From Siphonobacter curvatus (lineage in GTDB: Bacteria; Bacteroidota; Bacteroidia; Cytophagales; Spirosomataceae), in contig NZ_PTRA01000001.1 of assembly GCF_002943425.1 (NCBI RefSeq), positions 2,356,001-2,420,000 on the forward strand: a stretch of 64,000 nucleotides of DNA. Direction: 5' to 3'. Shown in pieces: positions 1-7,905 of the stretch; position 1 is the stretch's first letter; every line of letters begins with the position of its first letter. A model generated the notes under the pieces. The model saw nothing but the letters and a program-made list of their open reading frames with translations, had not been told where the DNA came from and ran no database searches. Both the position numbers and the translations under genes were made by a program.

Positions 1-1402
1 GGCCGGTCAGTAACTGCATGAATTTAAACTTGGGCAGATTTCGAATGGAATCTTTCCGAATTTTTACTTCGTTAGCTTTGTACAGGCTATCCGCTCGCTG
101 GTAGCCCTGCGTTTCCAGGTTCGTCAACGGCACTTGCCGCTCCCCTTCCCAGAAGGTCGAGGGTCGTTTGCGGGCCAGGGTATCAATTTCGAACGACCAG
201 TTTCGCGTGACGGTGACGTCTTCTCCGGACTTTTTCCGCTCCTTCCGGTCTTCTTTTTCCAGTTGATTCACCATTTTTCGCAACTGCTTACGAGTCGCCT
301 GCGTGGGTGCAGGTGTGTTGGCTTTACGCAGGGTTGCCGCTATTTCCTTATCGATTTTCTCATCGACTACTTCCGGAATCTGGTGATACTTGGGATTTAG
401 CTTGACCTGATAATTTCGAACAGACGTAATATAGCGGGTTTCGCCTTTTGCTCCCAGAATATTGATTTTGGCGGTCGTCTCCAGTTGTACGGGCATCCAG
501 ACGCCTTCGAAAGGTGAGAATAATTGCCGGATGCCGTACTGCGTTCCGGTTTCGTCCTGAAAGCTAAAGTCCAGACTATGAATACTCCAGCTACCTTCAA
601 TGAGATTCAGCGTACCATCTAATACGTTGAGGCCTTTGCTGCGGGGTGTTACTTTGATTTTGTTGACGATCAATCCCCGATCATTGAAGAAGCCCAAATA
701 TTCGAAGCGGTACAGTCCAAACGATTTCGGCGACAAAGGAGAGACGATTTCACCCAGCATCGGATTATAAAAACTCAGGCGGGCAAAATTGATGGCGGGA
801 TTGCTACCCGGTGGTAGATTCGAGCGGATGGATACTACTTTTTCGGTCACCTGATTGGGCTGGCGAAAGTTCAGGTCGTTTATTGATTCCAGAATATACG
901 TGGTCCCTACCTGCAAGTTGGCTTTCTTGAGGGCATCCTCAAATAGAAAAGGAACTTTCTCAATACGGAAATTTCCTTTCACGTACGTCCGGGCCGACCA
1001 GGTATCCACTTCCAACTGATGAAAACGGGCCGTAGCAATGGCCTTCCGCATGATCGTATAAGCCGGATCTTCCTTGCTCTTCCCGATTCGTACTTCGGCT
1101 AGCTTTATTGCGATTTCCTGCAAGGACACATTCAGCGTCTGCCAGTCGGCGGAGACTTCTACGTTTCGGGTTTCGGTCTGGTGATTGAGGTATTGAAACT
1201 GTAGTTCGTAGGAACCCGGTTTAAGGGCAATTTCGTACTTACCTTCTCCATTCGACATGGTTCCCGTCGAAGTACCTTTTACCTGAATGGAAGCATAGGG
1301 AAGTATTTCGCCACTTTTACTGGTAATCGTTCCCCGGATACCCTGAGTCCAGGCATGATTGAAAAAAAAGCAGGTAAGAATAAGCAGGAGAAGTTTTTTC
1401 AC
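1..1402 (-). CDS. DUF5686 / carboxypeptidase-like regulatory domain protein (partial)
   Basis: This is the N-terminal part of a large outer-membrane-associated protein whose 3' end lies beyond the left edge. Translating the minus strand from a GTG at 1402 gives one open frame of about 467 codons to the window edge. It starts with a hydrophobic signal peptide, followed by a carboxypeptidase D regulatory-like beta-sandwich (motif GTITSKSGEILPYASIQVKG, then GTSTGTMSNGEGKYEI) and a long DUF5686-type region. The member family is typically about 800 residues with a C-terminal beta-barrel, so roughly the first half would be present. A Lys/Glu-rich stretch lies near the truncated end. GTG is chosen because the nearby upstream ATG runs into a stop after five codons. 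Role is unproven; family members are outer membrane proteins, sometimes next to TonB-dependent systems. The annotation rests on domain order and composition. Confidence 0.8.
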   Translation of the reverse strand, partial: MKKLLLLILTCFFFNHAWTQGIRGTITSKSGEILPYASIQVKGTSTGTMSNGEGKYEIALKPGSYELQFQYLNHQTETRNVEVSADWQTLNVSLQEIAIKLAEVRIGKSKEDPAYTIMRKAIATARFHQLEVDTWSARTYVKGNFRIEKVPFLFEDALKKANLQVGTTYILESINDLNFRQPNQVTEKVVSIRSNLPPGSNPAINFARLSFYNPMLGEIVSPLSPKSFGLYRFEYLGFFNDRGLIVNKIKVTPRSKGLNVLDGTLNLIEGSWSIHSLDFSFQDETGTQYGIRQLFSPFEGVWMPVQLETTAKINILGAKGETRYITSVRNYQVKLNPKYHQIPEVVDEKIDKEIAATLRKANTPAPTQATRKQLRKMVNQLEKEDRKERKKSGEDVTVTRNWSFEIDTLARKRPSTFWEGERQVPLTNLETQGYQRADSLYKANEVKIRKDSIRNLPKFKFMQLLTG

Positions 1403-1628
1403 CGGAAAACGGTTTAATGGTCTTTCTTCATTATGCAAAAAACAACGAAAGGGTTGCATGGACTCGCATTCAGGCAGGTACAAAATCCTGAGAGAGATGA
1501 AAATGCATTTCCTTACTATCCGCTCCTAACGTCAGCCCTCGCTTCTTACGTTTGACAATCAAAAGTTACTGATTTTCAATAGATTTCAAAACTATGTAAT
1601 CATCAATTACTGCAATCCTAATAAAAAT

Positions 1629-1650
1629 AAACGTTACTAAAACGTTATTA
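1629..1650. repeat. 11-bp tandem repeat, two copies
   Basis: Two adjacent copies, AAACGTTACTA and AAACGTTATTA, differ at one base and are followed by a further AAAC. They sit in the 284-bp AT-rich gap between the 3' end of the esterase gene and the start of the DUF5686 gene, both on the minus strand. The one-helical-turn period would suit a regulator binding site, but nothing else supports that. No clear -33/-7 promoter was recognised in this gap. Confidence 0.45.
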
Positions 1651-1686
1651 AAACTAAATTTACTAGATAAATGCAATTGCTATTCC

Positions 1687-2505
1687 TCAGAATTGATCGT
1701 TGAAAGCCCATTGTAAAAAGGCTGGCATTATGGCTCCCCACGTTTCCGGATTATGCTGTCCGCCCTCTACTTGCAGATAAGTAAAATCCGTTTCCCGTAT
1801 ATATCCCTTCCTTTCCAGTTCATACATCAGATCATACGTATCGTCAATGGCGTCGATGATACCATTGTTATTTCGATCGTCCTTTTCATCATCGGTACCC
1901 GCTTCAAACCAGAATTTCAGAGCGGGTTTACCAATTGTGTTTCGGATCTGAACGTGCATGATGCGGTCATTGGCATCATCATAGCCTTCGTCATACGCCC
2001 GACTTCGCCACCAGAGTGCTCCCGAGAAAACGCCCACCTTTGAGAATACGTCCGCATGATTCCAGCACACATCCAGAGCTGAAAGTCCACCCAGTGAGAA
2101 GCCCGCATACACCCGGCTTTGTAGCTCTTTATTTACGCGAAAGTGCTTTTCAACATACGGCACCAGTTCATGGAGTACAAATTGGGTATGAGCCTCTGCC
2201 CGATCACCCCTCCCCTTGTAGTCGGGCTGGTGAGCGGTTCCGTATTCCGAGAGCCGTCGTTCATTCGCGTGAATCCCTACGACCAGCAGACCGGGCACTT
2301 GATTTTTCTGGTATAACTTTTCTAGGGTTTCCTGAAGCCGCAACCGTTCAAAATCCTGCCCGTCATTGAGGTACAGAGTGGCGTACAACTGGGTAGACGA
2401 TTCATAACCCGGGGGGAGCAAAAACGTCAGGGAAACCAATCGCTCCAGCGAATGAGAATTGAGCGTTACTGAATGACTTGTAATCGTAAATGGATCCAAA
2501 GGCAT
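1687..2505 (-). CDS. Alpha/beta-hydrolase esterase (PF00756-like)
   Basis: A 272-residue putative esterase of the enterochelin-esterase/esterase D type. The nucleophile elbow GFSLGG is at about residues 135-140 (Ser137) and a likely catalytic His lies in EGGQHNPETW near residue 251. Between them, about residues 210-221, is a DRNNNGIIDAID loop that fits the EF-hand/dockerin calcium pattern (D at 1, N at 3 and 5, G at 6, I at 8, D at 12). No signal peptide is visible, so it is probably cytoplasmic. The frame is open upstream to a TTG at 2523, but the ATG at 2505 is preferred. It is transcribed divergently from a second esterase of the same broad family, which begins the ligase/amidotransferase cluster. 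The substrate is unknown; the neighbour relation suggests ester or amide hydrolysis linked to that pathway. Confidence 0.8.
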   Translation of the reverse strand: MPLDPFTITSHSVTLNSHSLERLVSLTFLLPPGYESSTQLYATLYLNDGQDFERLRLQETLEKLYQKNQVPGLLVVGIHANERRLSEYGTAHQPDYKGRGDRAEAHTQFVLHELVPYVEKHFRVNKELQSRVYAGFSLGGLSALDVCWNHADVFSKVGVFSGALWWRSRAYDEGYDDANDRIMHVQIRNTIGKPALKFWFEAGTDDEKDDRNNNGIIDAIDDTYDLMYELERKGYIRETDFTYLQVEGGQHNPETWGAIMPAFLQWAFNDQF

Positions 2506-2679
2506 AGGATTAAATTCGGCCAACCTGCTTTTCCGCTGGAAATCGGTGTGCGGCAGGTAAAAATGGGTAAGTTACGCCTAATTTTAAAACTGAACAAGCA
2601 CAGTAAACCAAATTAAATTTTACACAAACTTAATTTACCTAATTATAGAAGCAAAACAAGCTTAAAAAACCATTAATTA

Positions 2680-2710
2680 TTTGGATTCTTTAAAAATCGA
2701 AATAATCTTG
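2680..2710 (+). promoter_or_regulatory. Bacteroidota-type promoter for the ligase cluster
   Basis: TTTG at 2680-2683 is followed after 19 bases by TAATCTTG at 2703-2710, close to the Bacteroidota primary-sigma consensus TTTG-N19-21-TAnnTTTG (one mismatch in the -7 box). Transcription would start about 15 bases before the GTG of the following gene. The surrounding 2524-2732 gap is AT-rich and serves two divergent genes. Confidence 0.5.
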
Positions 2711-2732
2711 TAGGCTCTAACTTCATCAACTA

Positions 2733-3437
2733 GTGAACGAACAGTACATTAAGTATTACTCGCATTCTCTACACCGGGATATTGAGTTATTGGTGTTTGG
2801 ACATTGGGGCTATCCGGTTTTAGTTTTTCCAACCAGCCAGCACCGTTACTATGAAGCGAAGGATGTACAATTGGTAGAGTCCGCCCGCTCGCTCATTGAA
2901 GCCGGTAAAATCAAGTTATACTGCGTCGATACCATTGATTCGGACTCCTGGTACGCCCGGCATTTACATCCATCAGCCCGGATCTATCAGGCTAGTTTGT
3001 ACGACCGTTTTCTGAACGAAGAACTGATTCCCTGGATGCAACACGAAAACCATACGCCTACCGTCGCCGTGAGTGGATCCAGTTTCGGTGGTTTTCATGC
3101 GGCCAACGTGGCGTTTCGCCATCCCGAGAAAGTGTCGCATCTATTTACGATGGGAGCCGCTTTTGACATTCGAAATTTCATGGACGGCTATTACGATGAC
3201 AACGTATATTTCAATAATCCACCCGATTATCTGCCTCATTCCCATGACGCAAACCTGTGGCGGATGCAGATTATTTTGGGTACCTGTATCTCCGATTTTT
3301 GCCGGCCTTCTACCGAGCATCTTTCGCAAATTCTGAGTACCAAACAAATTCCACACTGGCTCGACGTGCGTTGGCATGGTACCCACGACTGGCCCATCTG
3401 GCGGGAAATGTTTCCCGAATACCTCGCAAAAATTTAA
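2733..3437 (+). CDS. Alpha/beta-hydrolase, esterase family
   Basis: A 234-residue hydrolase beginning at a GTG codon. GSSFGG at residues 115-120 is the nucleophile elbow (Ser117), and the C-terminal WHGTHDWPIW segment supplies candidate catalytic His residues 215 and 218. It belongs to the putative esterase superfamily (PF00756) that includes mycolyltransferase-like and enterochelin-esterase-like enzymes. No signal peptide is visible. The next gene starts 46 bases downstream on the same strand, so this is likely the first gene of the operon driven by the promoter at 2680. With the divergent esterase upstream, two hydrolases of one fold flank the start of the ligase cluster. The substrate cannot be read from sequence. 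Confidence 0.8.
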   Translation: MNEQYIKYYSHSLHRDIELLVFGHWGYPVLVFPTSQHRYYEAKDVQLVESARSLIEAGKIKLYCVDTIDSDSWYARHLHPSARIYQASLYDRFLNEELIPWMQHENHTPTVAVSGSSFGGFHAANVAFRHPEKVSHLFTMGAAFDIRNFMDGYYDDNVYFNNPPDYLPHSHDANLWRMQIILGTCISDFCRPSTEHLSQILSTKQIPHWLDVRWHGTHDWPIWREMFPEYLAKI

Positions 3438-3483
3438 ACCCTTTAGCATCCGTACTAACGGACCCCAACCACTCCCTTTTCTT

Positions 3484-4440
3484 ATGAAAAAAATCGGTAT
3501 TCTCCACGGTATGGAAAACACCTTCCCGGCGGCTTTTGTGGAACGAGTTAATCTGATCGCCCCCGAAGGAATTAGGGCTGAGCCCGTCAGCGTTGGGAAA
3601 GTAGTACAGGGTGAAGCCAGTGAGTATGCCGTGATCATTGATCGGATTTCACAGGATGTCCCATTTTATCGTTCGTATCTAAAAAATGTGGCTCTCACGG
3701 GTACTATTGTTATCAATAACCCTTTCTGGTGGAGTGCGGACGAGAAGTTCTTCAATAATGCTCTAGCTACCAAAATTGGCGTTCCGGTGCCGAATACGGT
3801 ATTGCTGCCCTCGAAAGCACGGCCCGATGATACGCAGGAAACCTCATTTCGAAATCTGGCCATGATGCCCTGGGAGGAGATTTACCAGTACATCGGATTT
3901 CCGGCCTTTATGAAACCTCACGCGGGCGGTGGCTGGAAAAATGTCTATAAAGTAGATAATCCGGACCAACTCTTCCAGGCCTATGATGAAACGGGTCAGT
4001 TGGTCATGCTTCTGCAGGAAGCCATTGATTTCGAATCGTACTATCGTTGCTACTGCATTGGCGGCAAGCACGTCCGGATTATGCCCTACGAGCCCCGTAA
4101 CCCCCATCACCTCCGCTACGCCGCGGATTTTCCGGAAAACCCGGCGTTGATGAAAACGATGGAAGACTACGTCCTACGTCTCAACCGGGCATTGGGTTAC
4201 GACTTCAATACGGTCGAATTTGCCGTGCGGAATGGTGTACCTATTGCCATCGACTTCTGCAATCCAGCTCCCGATGCCGATGTATATTCGGTAGGAGAAA
4301 CCAACTTTGAGTGGGTGGTCGAAACGGCCGCAGCCTATGCCATCGAACGGGCACTCACTTATGAAGAAGGCAAACTCAATTTAACCTGGGGCGATTTCAC
4401 CAAAGCCGGCGTAACGAATCAACCGCTGACGAGTTTTTAA
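3484..4440 (+). CDS. ATP-grasp domain protein (RimK-like ligase)
   Basis: A 318-residue protein with an ATP-grasp layout: an N-terminal Rossmann-like part (MKKIGILHGMENTFP), a central segment with FMKPHAGGGWKNV (Lys144 and the Gly-rich loop that would cover ATP), LLQEAIDF as a nucleotide-binding strand, and a C-terminal metal-binding region with NTVEFAV and IDFCNPAPDAD (Glu245, Asp257, Asn260). ATP-grasp enzymes make amide or peptide bonds through an acyl-phosphate, so a carboxylate-amine ligase role is inferred. The frame is open back to 3376 inside the previous gene, but the ATG at 3484 avoids that overlap. It lies between a hydrolase and a GCS2-type ligase. The substrate is unknown. Confidence 0.75.
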   Translation: MKKIGILHGMENTFPAAFVERVNLIAPEGIRAEPVSVGKVVQGEASEYAVIIDRISQDVPFYRSYLKNVALTGTIVINNPFWWSADEKFFNNALATKIGVPVPNTVLLPSKARPDDTQETSFRNLAMMPWEEIYQYIGFPAFMKPHAGGGWKNVYKVDNPDQLFQAYDETGQLVMLLQEAIDFESYYRCYCIGGKHVRIMPYEPRNPHHLRYAADFPENPALMKTMEDYVLRLNRALGYDFNTVEFAVRNGVPIAIDFCNPAPDADVYSVGETNFEWVVETAAAYAIERALTYEEGKLNLTWGDFTKAGVTNQPLTSF

Positions 4441-4638
4441 GCCGAGTTTGTGGAGTTTGATCGAGTTTAAAGTTCAAGTTAGATTTAAAGTTTGAGGCAC
4501 GTTTGATTGTTTGAAACTGCCTGTGTATGAATCTTTTCAAACCTTAAATGTTCATCAAACTATTTCAAACTTTAACTCCTCAATCCCACTCAAACTTATC
4601 CCAGTCCACCTCTGTATCATTCCAATTCCTCAGCCCTT
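4441..4638. repeat. Intergenic TTTAAA/CAAACTT-rich low-complexity block
   Basis: This 198-bp gap contains many short related words (GAGTTTG, TTTAAAGTTTGAG, CAAACTATTTCAAACTTTAA, CTCAAACTT) on both strands and no coding potential. Similar word sets occur at about 9181-9240, 10470-10510, 34830-34995 and 63830-63970. The block separates the hydrolase/ATP-grasp pair from the GCS2 gene, so the cluster may be more than one transcript. Confidence 0.45.
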
Positions 4639-5739
4639 ATGCCCGTATTTACCCTTGGCATTGAAGAAGAGTTTCAAACCATAGATCCCGAAACCCGCGA
4701 ACTTCGCTCCCACATGAGCAAGATCGTGGATGGTGGAAAAATTATCCTGCAGGAACGGGTTAAGGCAGAAATGCACCAGGCCGTTGTGGAAGTAGGTACC
4801 AACATCTGTACCAACATCCAGGAAGCCCGCGAGGAAGTCACGTACTTACGCCGGGAAATCATGGAGCTAGCTGACAAGCAGAATCTGCGGATTGCGGCGG
4901 CGGGTACGCACCCCTTTTCTGATTGGGTAGATCAGCTCATTACGCCCAACCCCCGGTACGACCAGCTTATCAGCGAAATGCGGGATGTCGCCCGTTCCAA
5001 CCTCATTTTTGGCCTGCACGTGCACGTCGGCATACCGAGCCGCAACGAAGGACTGGAAATCATGAATGCCGTCCGGTATTTTCTTCCGCACGTCTATGCC
5101 TTAAGTACCAACTCGCCCTTCTGGTGTGGACGTGACACGGGCTTCAAAAGCTACCGTTCCAAGGTATTTGACAAGTTCCCGCGTACGGGTATTCCCGAGT
5201 TTTTCAATACCGCCAACGAATACGACGAGTACATCAACTTACTGGTCAAAACCAATTGCATCGACGACGGTAAGAAAATCTGGTGGGACATTCGCCTGCA
5301 TCCGCATTTCGATACGGTTGAGTTTCGCATCTGTGACATTCCCATGCGGGTGGATGAAACCATTTGTTTAGCGGCACTCATGCAGGCTCTGGTGGTGAAA
5401 ATTTACAAATTGATGCGGCAGAATCTGAACTTCCGGCTTTACCGCAAGGCTCTTATTAGTGAAAACAAATGGCGGGCTGCCCGGTACGGAATTTCGGGAA
5501 AACTGATTGATTTCGGCCGTCAGGAAGAGGTACCTTACGAAACGCTCGCTCAGGAATTAATGGAGTTTGTAGACGACGTACTCGATGAACTCGGCAGTCG
5601 CAAAGAGGTGGAATATATCAATACGATTTTGAAGATGGGTACGGGAGCCGACCGACAGTTGGCCGTCTGGGAACGGACGCAAGACCTCAAAAGTGTAGTG
5701 GATTACATCGTCGAAGAAACCCGCCACGGGATTCGATAA
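4639..5739 (+). CDS. Carboxylate-amine ligase, GCS2/YbdK family
   Basis: A 366-residue member of the glutamate-cysteine ligase type 2 family (PF04107), close to the usual length of about 370. The N-terminal GIEEEFQ motif carries the Glu residues that bind metal-ATP. GLHVHVG (around residue 133) and the DIRLHPHFDTVEFRICD segment (around 218-234) are the other family hallmarks. The fold is that of glutamine synthetase/GshA enzymes, which activate a carboxylate with ATP and couple it to an amine. YbdK-type proteins have only weak glutamate-cysteine ligase activity and their physiological substrate is unknown. Here the gene sits between ATP-grasp and glutamine amidotransferase genes, which argues for a dedicated pathway rather than glutathione synthesis. 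No gshB-like partner was recognised. Confidence 0.88.
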   Translation: MPVFTLGIEEEFQTIDPETRELRSHMSKIVDGGKIILQERVKAEMHQAVVEVGTNICTNIQEAREEVTYLRREIMELADKQNLRIAAAGTHPFSDWVDQLITPNPRYDQLISEMRDVARSNLIFGLHVHVGIPSRNEGLEIMNAVRYFLPHVYALSTNSPFWCGRDTGFKSYRSKVFDKFPRTGIPEFFNTANEYDEYINLLVKTNCIDDGKKIWWDIRLHPHFDTVEFRICDIPMRVDETICLAALMQALVVKIYKLMRQNLNFRLYRKALISENKWRAARYGISGKLIDFGRQEEVPYETLAQELMEFVDDVLDELGSRKEVEYINTILKMGTGADRQLAVWERTQDLKSVVDYIVEETRHGIR

Positions 5740-5846
5740 AAGGCTGTGTTTTTGCAAACGTATACCGATCTTTGCCTTTTATTTTTCAGCTTTTTGAGCC
5801 ACAAAAAGCAATAAGTCATTAACTACGAGTAGATTAACTTGGTTTT

Positions 5847-6659
5847 ATGAAGCAGATACGGTTGGCCATTCTGGATTTATATAATGGTGTTCCCAACGAA
5901 GGAATGCGATGTATTCAGCAATTAGTACAGGAATTTTCGGAGGAAATTGGCGGCTGCGTCGTGCAAATTTTTGACGTTCGGCAGCAAGGTGAGTTACCCG
6001 CTTTGAACGATTTTGACATTTTTATCTCGACGGGCGGGCCTGGAAATCCACTCGAAACGGGTGATTGGGGTACGGCTTATTTCGATCTGATTGATCAGGT
6101 TTTCGAACACAACAAAACGCAGACTGCCAAGAAATTTTTACTGCTTATCTGTCACTCGTTCCAGATGGTGAGTCATCACCTGGGCATTGGTACAGTAACG
6201 CGTCGTAAATCGACCAGCTTCGGTACGTTTCCGATTCATAAAACGGCCAATGGCTACGACGAGCCGTACCTGGAATTACTCCCTGATCCCTTCTGGGCCG
6301 TGGATTCGCGGGATTACCAAATCATTAATGCCAACTTTTCGCGGATTGATGCCATTGGAGCGAAAGTACTTTGCCGGGAGAAAATCCGTCCCCACGTACC
6401 GCTGGAACGGGCCATTATGGCGGTCCGGTTTTCACGCGAAGTATTCGGTACGCAGTTTCACCCCGAAGCCGATGCCGTGGGGATGTTACGCTACTTCCAG
6501 CAGCCCGAGAAACAGAAACAGGTCATTGATGAGCACGGCTATGAGAAGTACCAGAACATGGTCGATCACCTCAACGATCCGGATAAAATTCTGCTGACGG
6601 AATCGGTTATTATTCCGACGTTTTTGCGGGATGCCTACCATAAACTGGCTGCTAACTAA
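5847..6659 (+). CDS. Class I glutamine amidotransferase
   Basis: A 270-residue protein with the complete class I GATase triad: Cys102 in LICHSFQM, and His205 with Glu207 in GTQFHPEAD. STGGPGNP (residues 61-68) is the oxyanion-hole loop. Such domains release ammonia from glutamine and pass it to a synthetase; a few members are gamma-glutamyl hydrolases instead. The synthetase partner is not fused here, and the flanking ligase genes are candidates. The C-terminal 60 residues (after the HPE motif) extend beyond the minimal domain. It is followed at 6688 by another ligase-like gene, 28 bp after the stop. The GCS2 gene ends 107 bp upstream on the same strand. Confidence 0.85.
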   Translation: MKQIRLAILDLYNGVPNEGMRCIQQLVQEFSEEIGGCVVQIFDVRQQGELPALNDFDIFISTGGPGNPLETGDWGTAYFDLIDQVFEHNKTQTAKKFLLLICHSFQMVSHHLGIGTVTRRKSTSFGTFPIHKTANGYDEPYLELLPDPFWAVDSRDYQIINANFSRIDAIGAKVLCREKIRPHVPLERAIMAVRFSREVFGTQFHPEADAVGMLRYFQQPEKQKQVIDEHGYEKYQNMVDHLNDPDKILLTESVIIPTFLRDAYHKLAAN

Positions 6660-6687
6660 CCCCTACCGCACTCTTCACCCATTCGAT

Positions 6688-7881
6688 ATGATTTCAACGA
6701 TTCGTCGGACCTACAATGCCGCTTTTTCGGAAGAAAAGTACCAGGAGTTTCTGGATTCGATTCACCAGGACTGGCCTAACCAACTGGAATTCCGTCTGGC
6801 CGAAACGCCCGTATTTGTTCCGGCTTCCTTACGCGAAAAGCTCGTTACGGCCTGCGAATCGTTTATTGATACCATCACCGCTCCGGATTTCAAAGCAAAG
6901 ACCGAGGCATCTATTCCATCGGATCAGCGGGTTCCCAATGAAAATGAACATACGCATTTTCTGGCGATTGACTTTGCCGTATGCCGGGACCAAAACGGCG
7001 AATTAGCACCCCAACTGATTGAATTGCAGGGCTTCCCTTCGCTGTTTGCGTTTCAGGGCTATTTACCGGAGAAGTTTAAAGAGCACTTTTCGATCCCGGA
7101 CTCGCTGATCTGGAATTTCGGCGGGTACGATTTCGAGGCTTATATAACGAAGCTTAAAGATCTTATTCTGGACGGCGAAGATCCCGCTCACTGCGTTCTG
7201 CTGGAAATCTTTCCGGAAAAACAGAAAACCCGCGTGGATTTTGCCGTTACGGAAAAGTTGCTGGGAATCCGGTCGGTTTGCTTTACCAAGATTCAAAAAG
7301 AAGGTCGAACGCTTTATTACGACCGGGATGGGGTCAAAACACCGATTCGCCGGATGTACAACCGACTGATTTTTGATGATCTGTTGCACTACCCCGACAT
7401 GCCGGTATCGTATCAACTGACGGACGACGTAGATGTAACCTGGGTGGGGCATCCCAACTGGTTTTTCCGAATTTCGAAATACATTCTTCCCCTGCTGAAT
7501 TCGCCGTACGTACCTCAGGCACGATACGTGAGCGATTTTCAGGGTCAGTTTCCCGAAAATCTGGACGATTACGTACTCAAACCCCTGTTCAGTTTCGCGG
7601 GGATGGGCGTCAATCTGCACCCAACGGCAGAATTACTAACCGCTCTTCATGATCCGGAACATTACATTCTCCAGAAAAAAGTGAAGTACGAGCCCGTCAT
7701 TGAGGCTCCCGACGGTGGGGTGAAGTGTGAAATCCGGATGTTGTATGTTTGGCCCGATCAGGCGAAACGACCCGAGTTACTCACGAGTTTAAGCCGCCTG
7801 AGTCGCGGCGAAATGATTGGCGTTCGCTTCAACCAGAATTTTACCTGGGTGGGCGGAACGGCTTGCTTTTTTGAACCCTAA
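6688..7881 (+). CDS. Putative ATP-grasp-type ligase
   Basis: A 397-residue protein not assigned to a named family with certainty. The C-terminal third resembles ATP-grasp: YVLKPLFSFAGMGV (about residues 295-308, Lys298 and a Gly loop) followed by YILQKKV, CEIRMLYVW and GVRFNQNFTWVGGT. The N-terminal half contains FLAIDFAVCRD and LIELQGFPSLFAFQGY, which could be a substrate-binding part. No signal peptide or membrane segment is present. The frame extends upstream to 6631 inside the amidotransferase gene, but the ATG at 6688 gives a clean 28-bp gap. It ends 24 bp before the aminotransferase, so the two are surely cotranscribed. Ligase chemistry is inferred from the loop motif; a structural comparison would settle it. 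Confidence 0.6.
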   Translation: MISTIRRTYNAAFSEEKYQEFLDSIHQDWPNQLEFRLAETPVFVPASLREKLVTACESFIDTITAPDFKAKTEASIPSDQRVPNENEHTHFLAIDFAVCRDQNGELAPQLIELQGFPSLFAFQGYLPEKFKEHFSIPDSLIWNFGGYDFEAYITKLKDLILDGEDPAHCVLLEIFPEKQKTRVDFAVTEKLLGIRSVCFTKIQKEGRTLYYDRDGVKTPIRRMYNRLIFDDLLHYPDMPVSYQLTDDVDVTWVGHPNWFFRISKYILPLLNSPYVPQARYVSDFQGQFPENLDDYVLKPLFSFAGMGVNLHPTAELLTALHDPEHYILQKKVKYEPVIEAPDGGVKCEIRMLYVWPDQAKRPELLTSLSRLSRGEMIGVRFNQNFTWVGGTACFFEP

Positions 7882-7905
7882 CGCGGGTTTTGTGATTACC
7901 TTTTT

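Noticed and set aside
2016-2369. Plus-strand ORFs opposite the first esterase gene
   Set aside because: They mirror the coding strand, have no recognisable domains and overlap a well-supported gene.
4639-5739. Annotation as gshA (glutathione synthesis)
   Set aside because: GCS2/YbdK-type proteins are only weakly active as glutamate-cysteine ligases and no gshB-like gene is adjacent.
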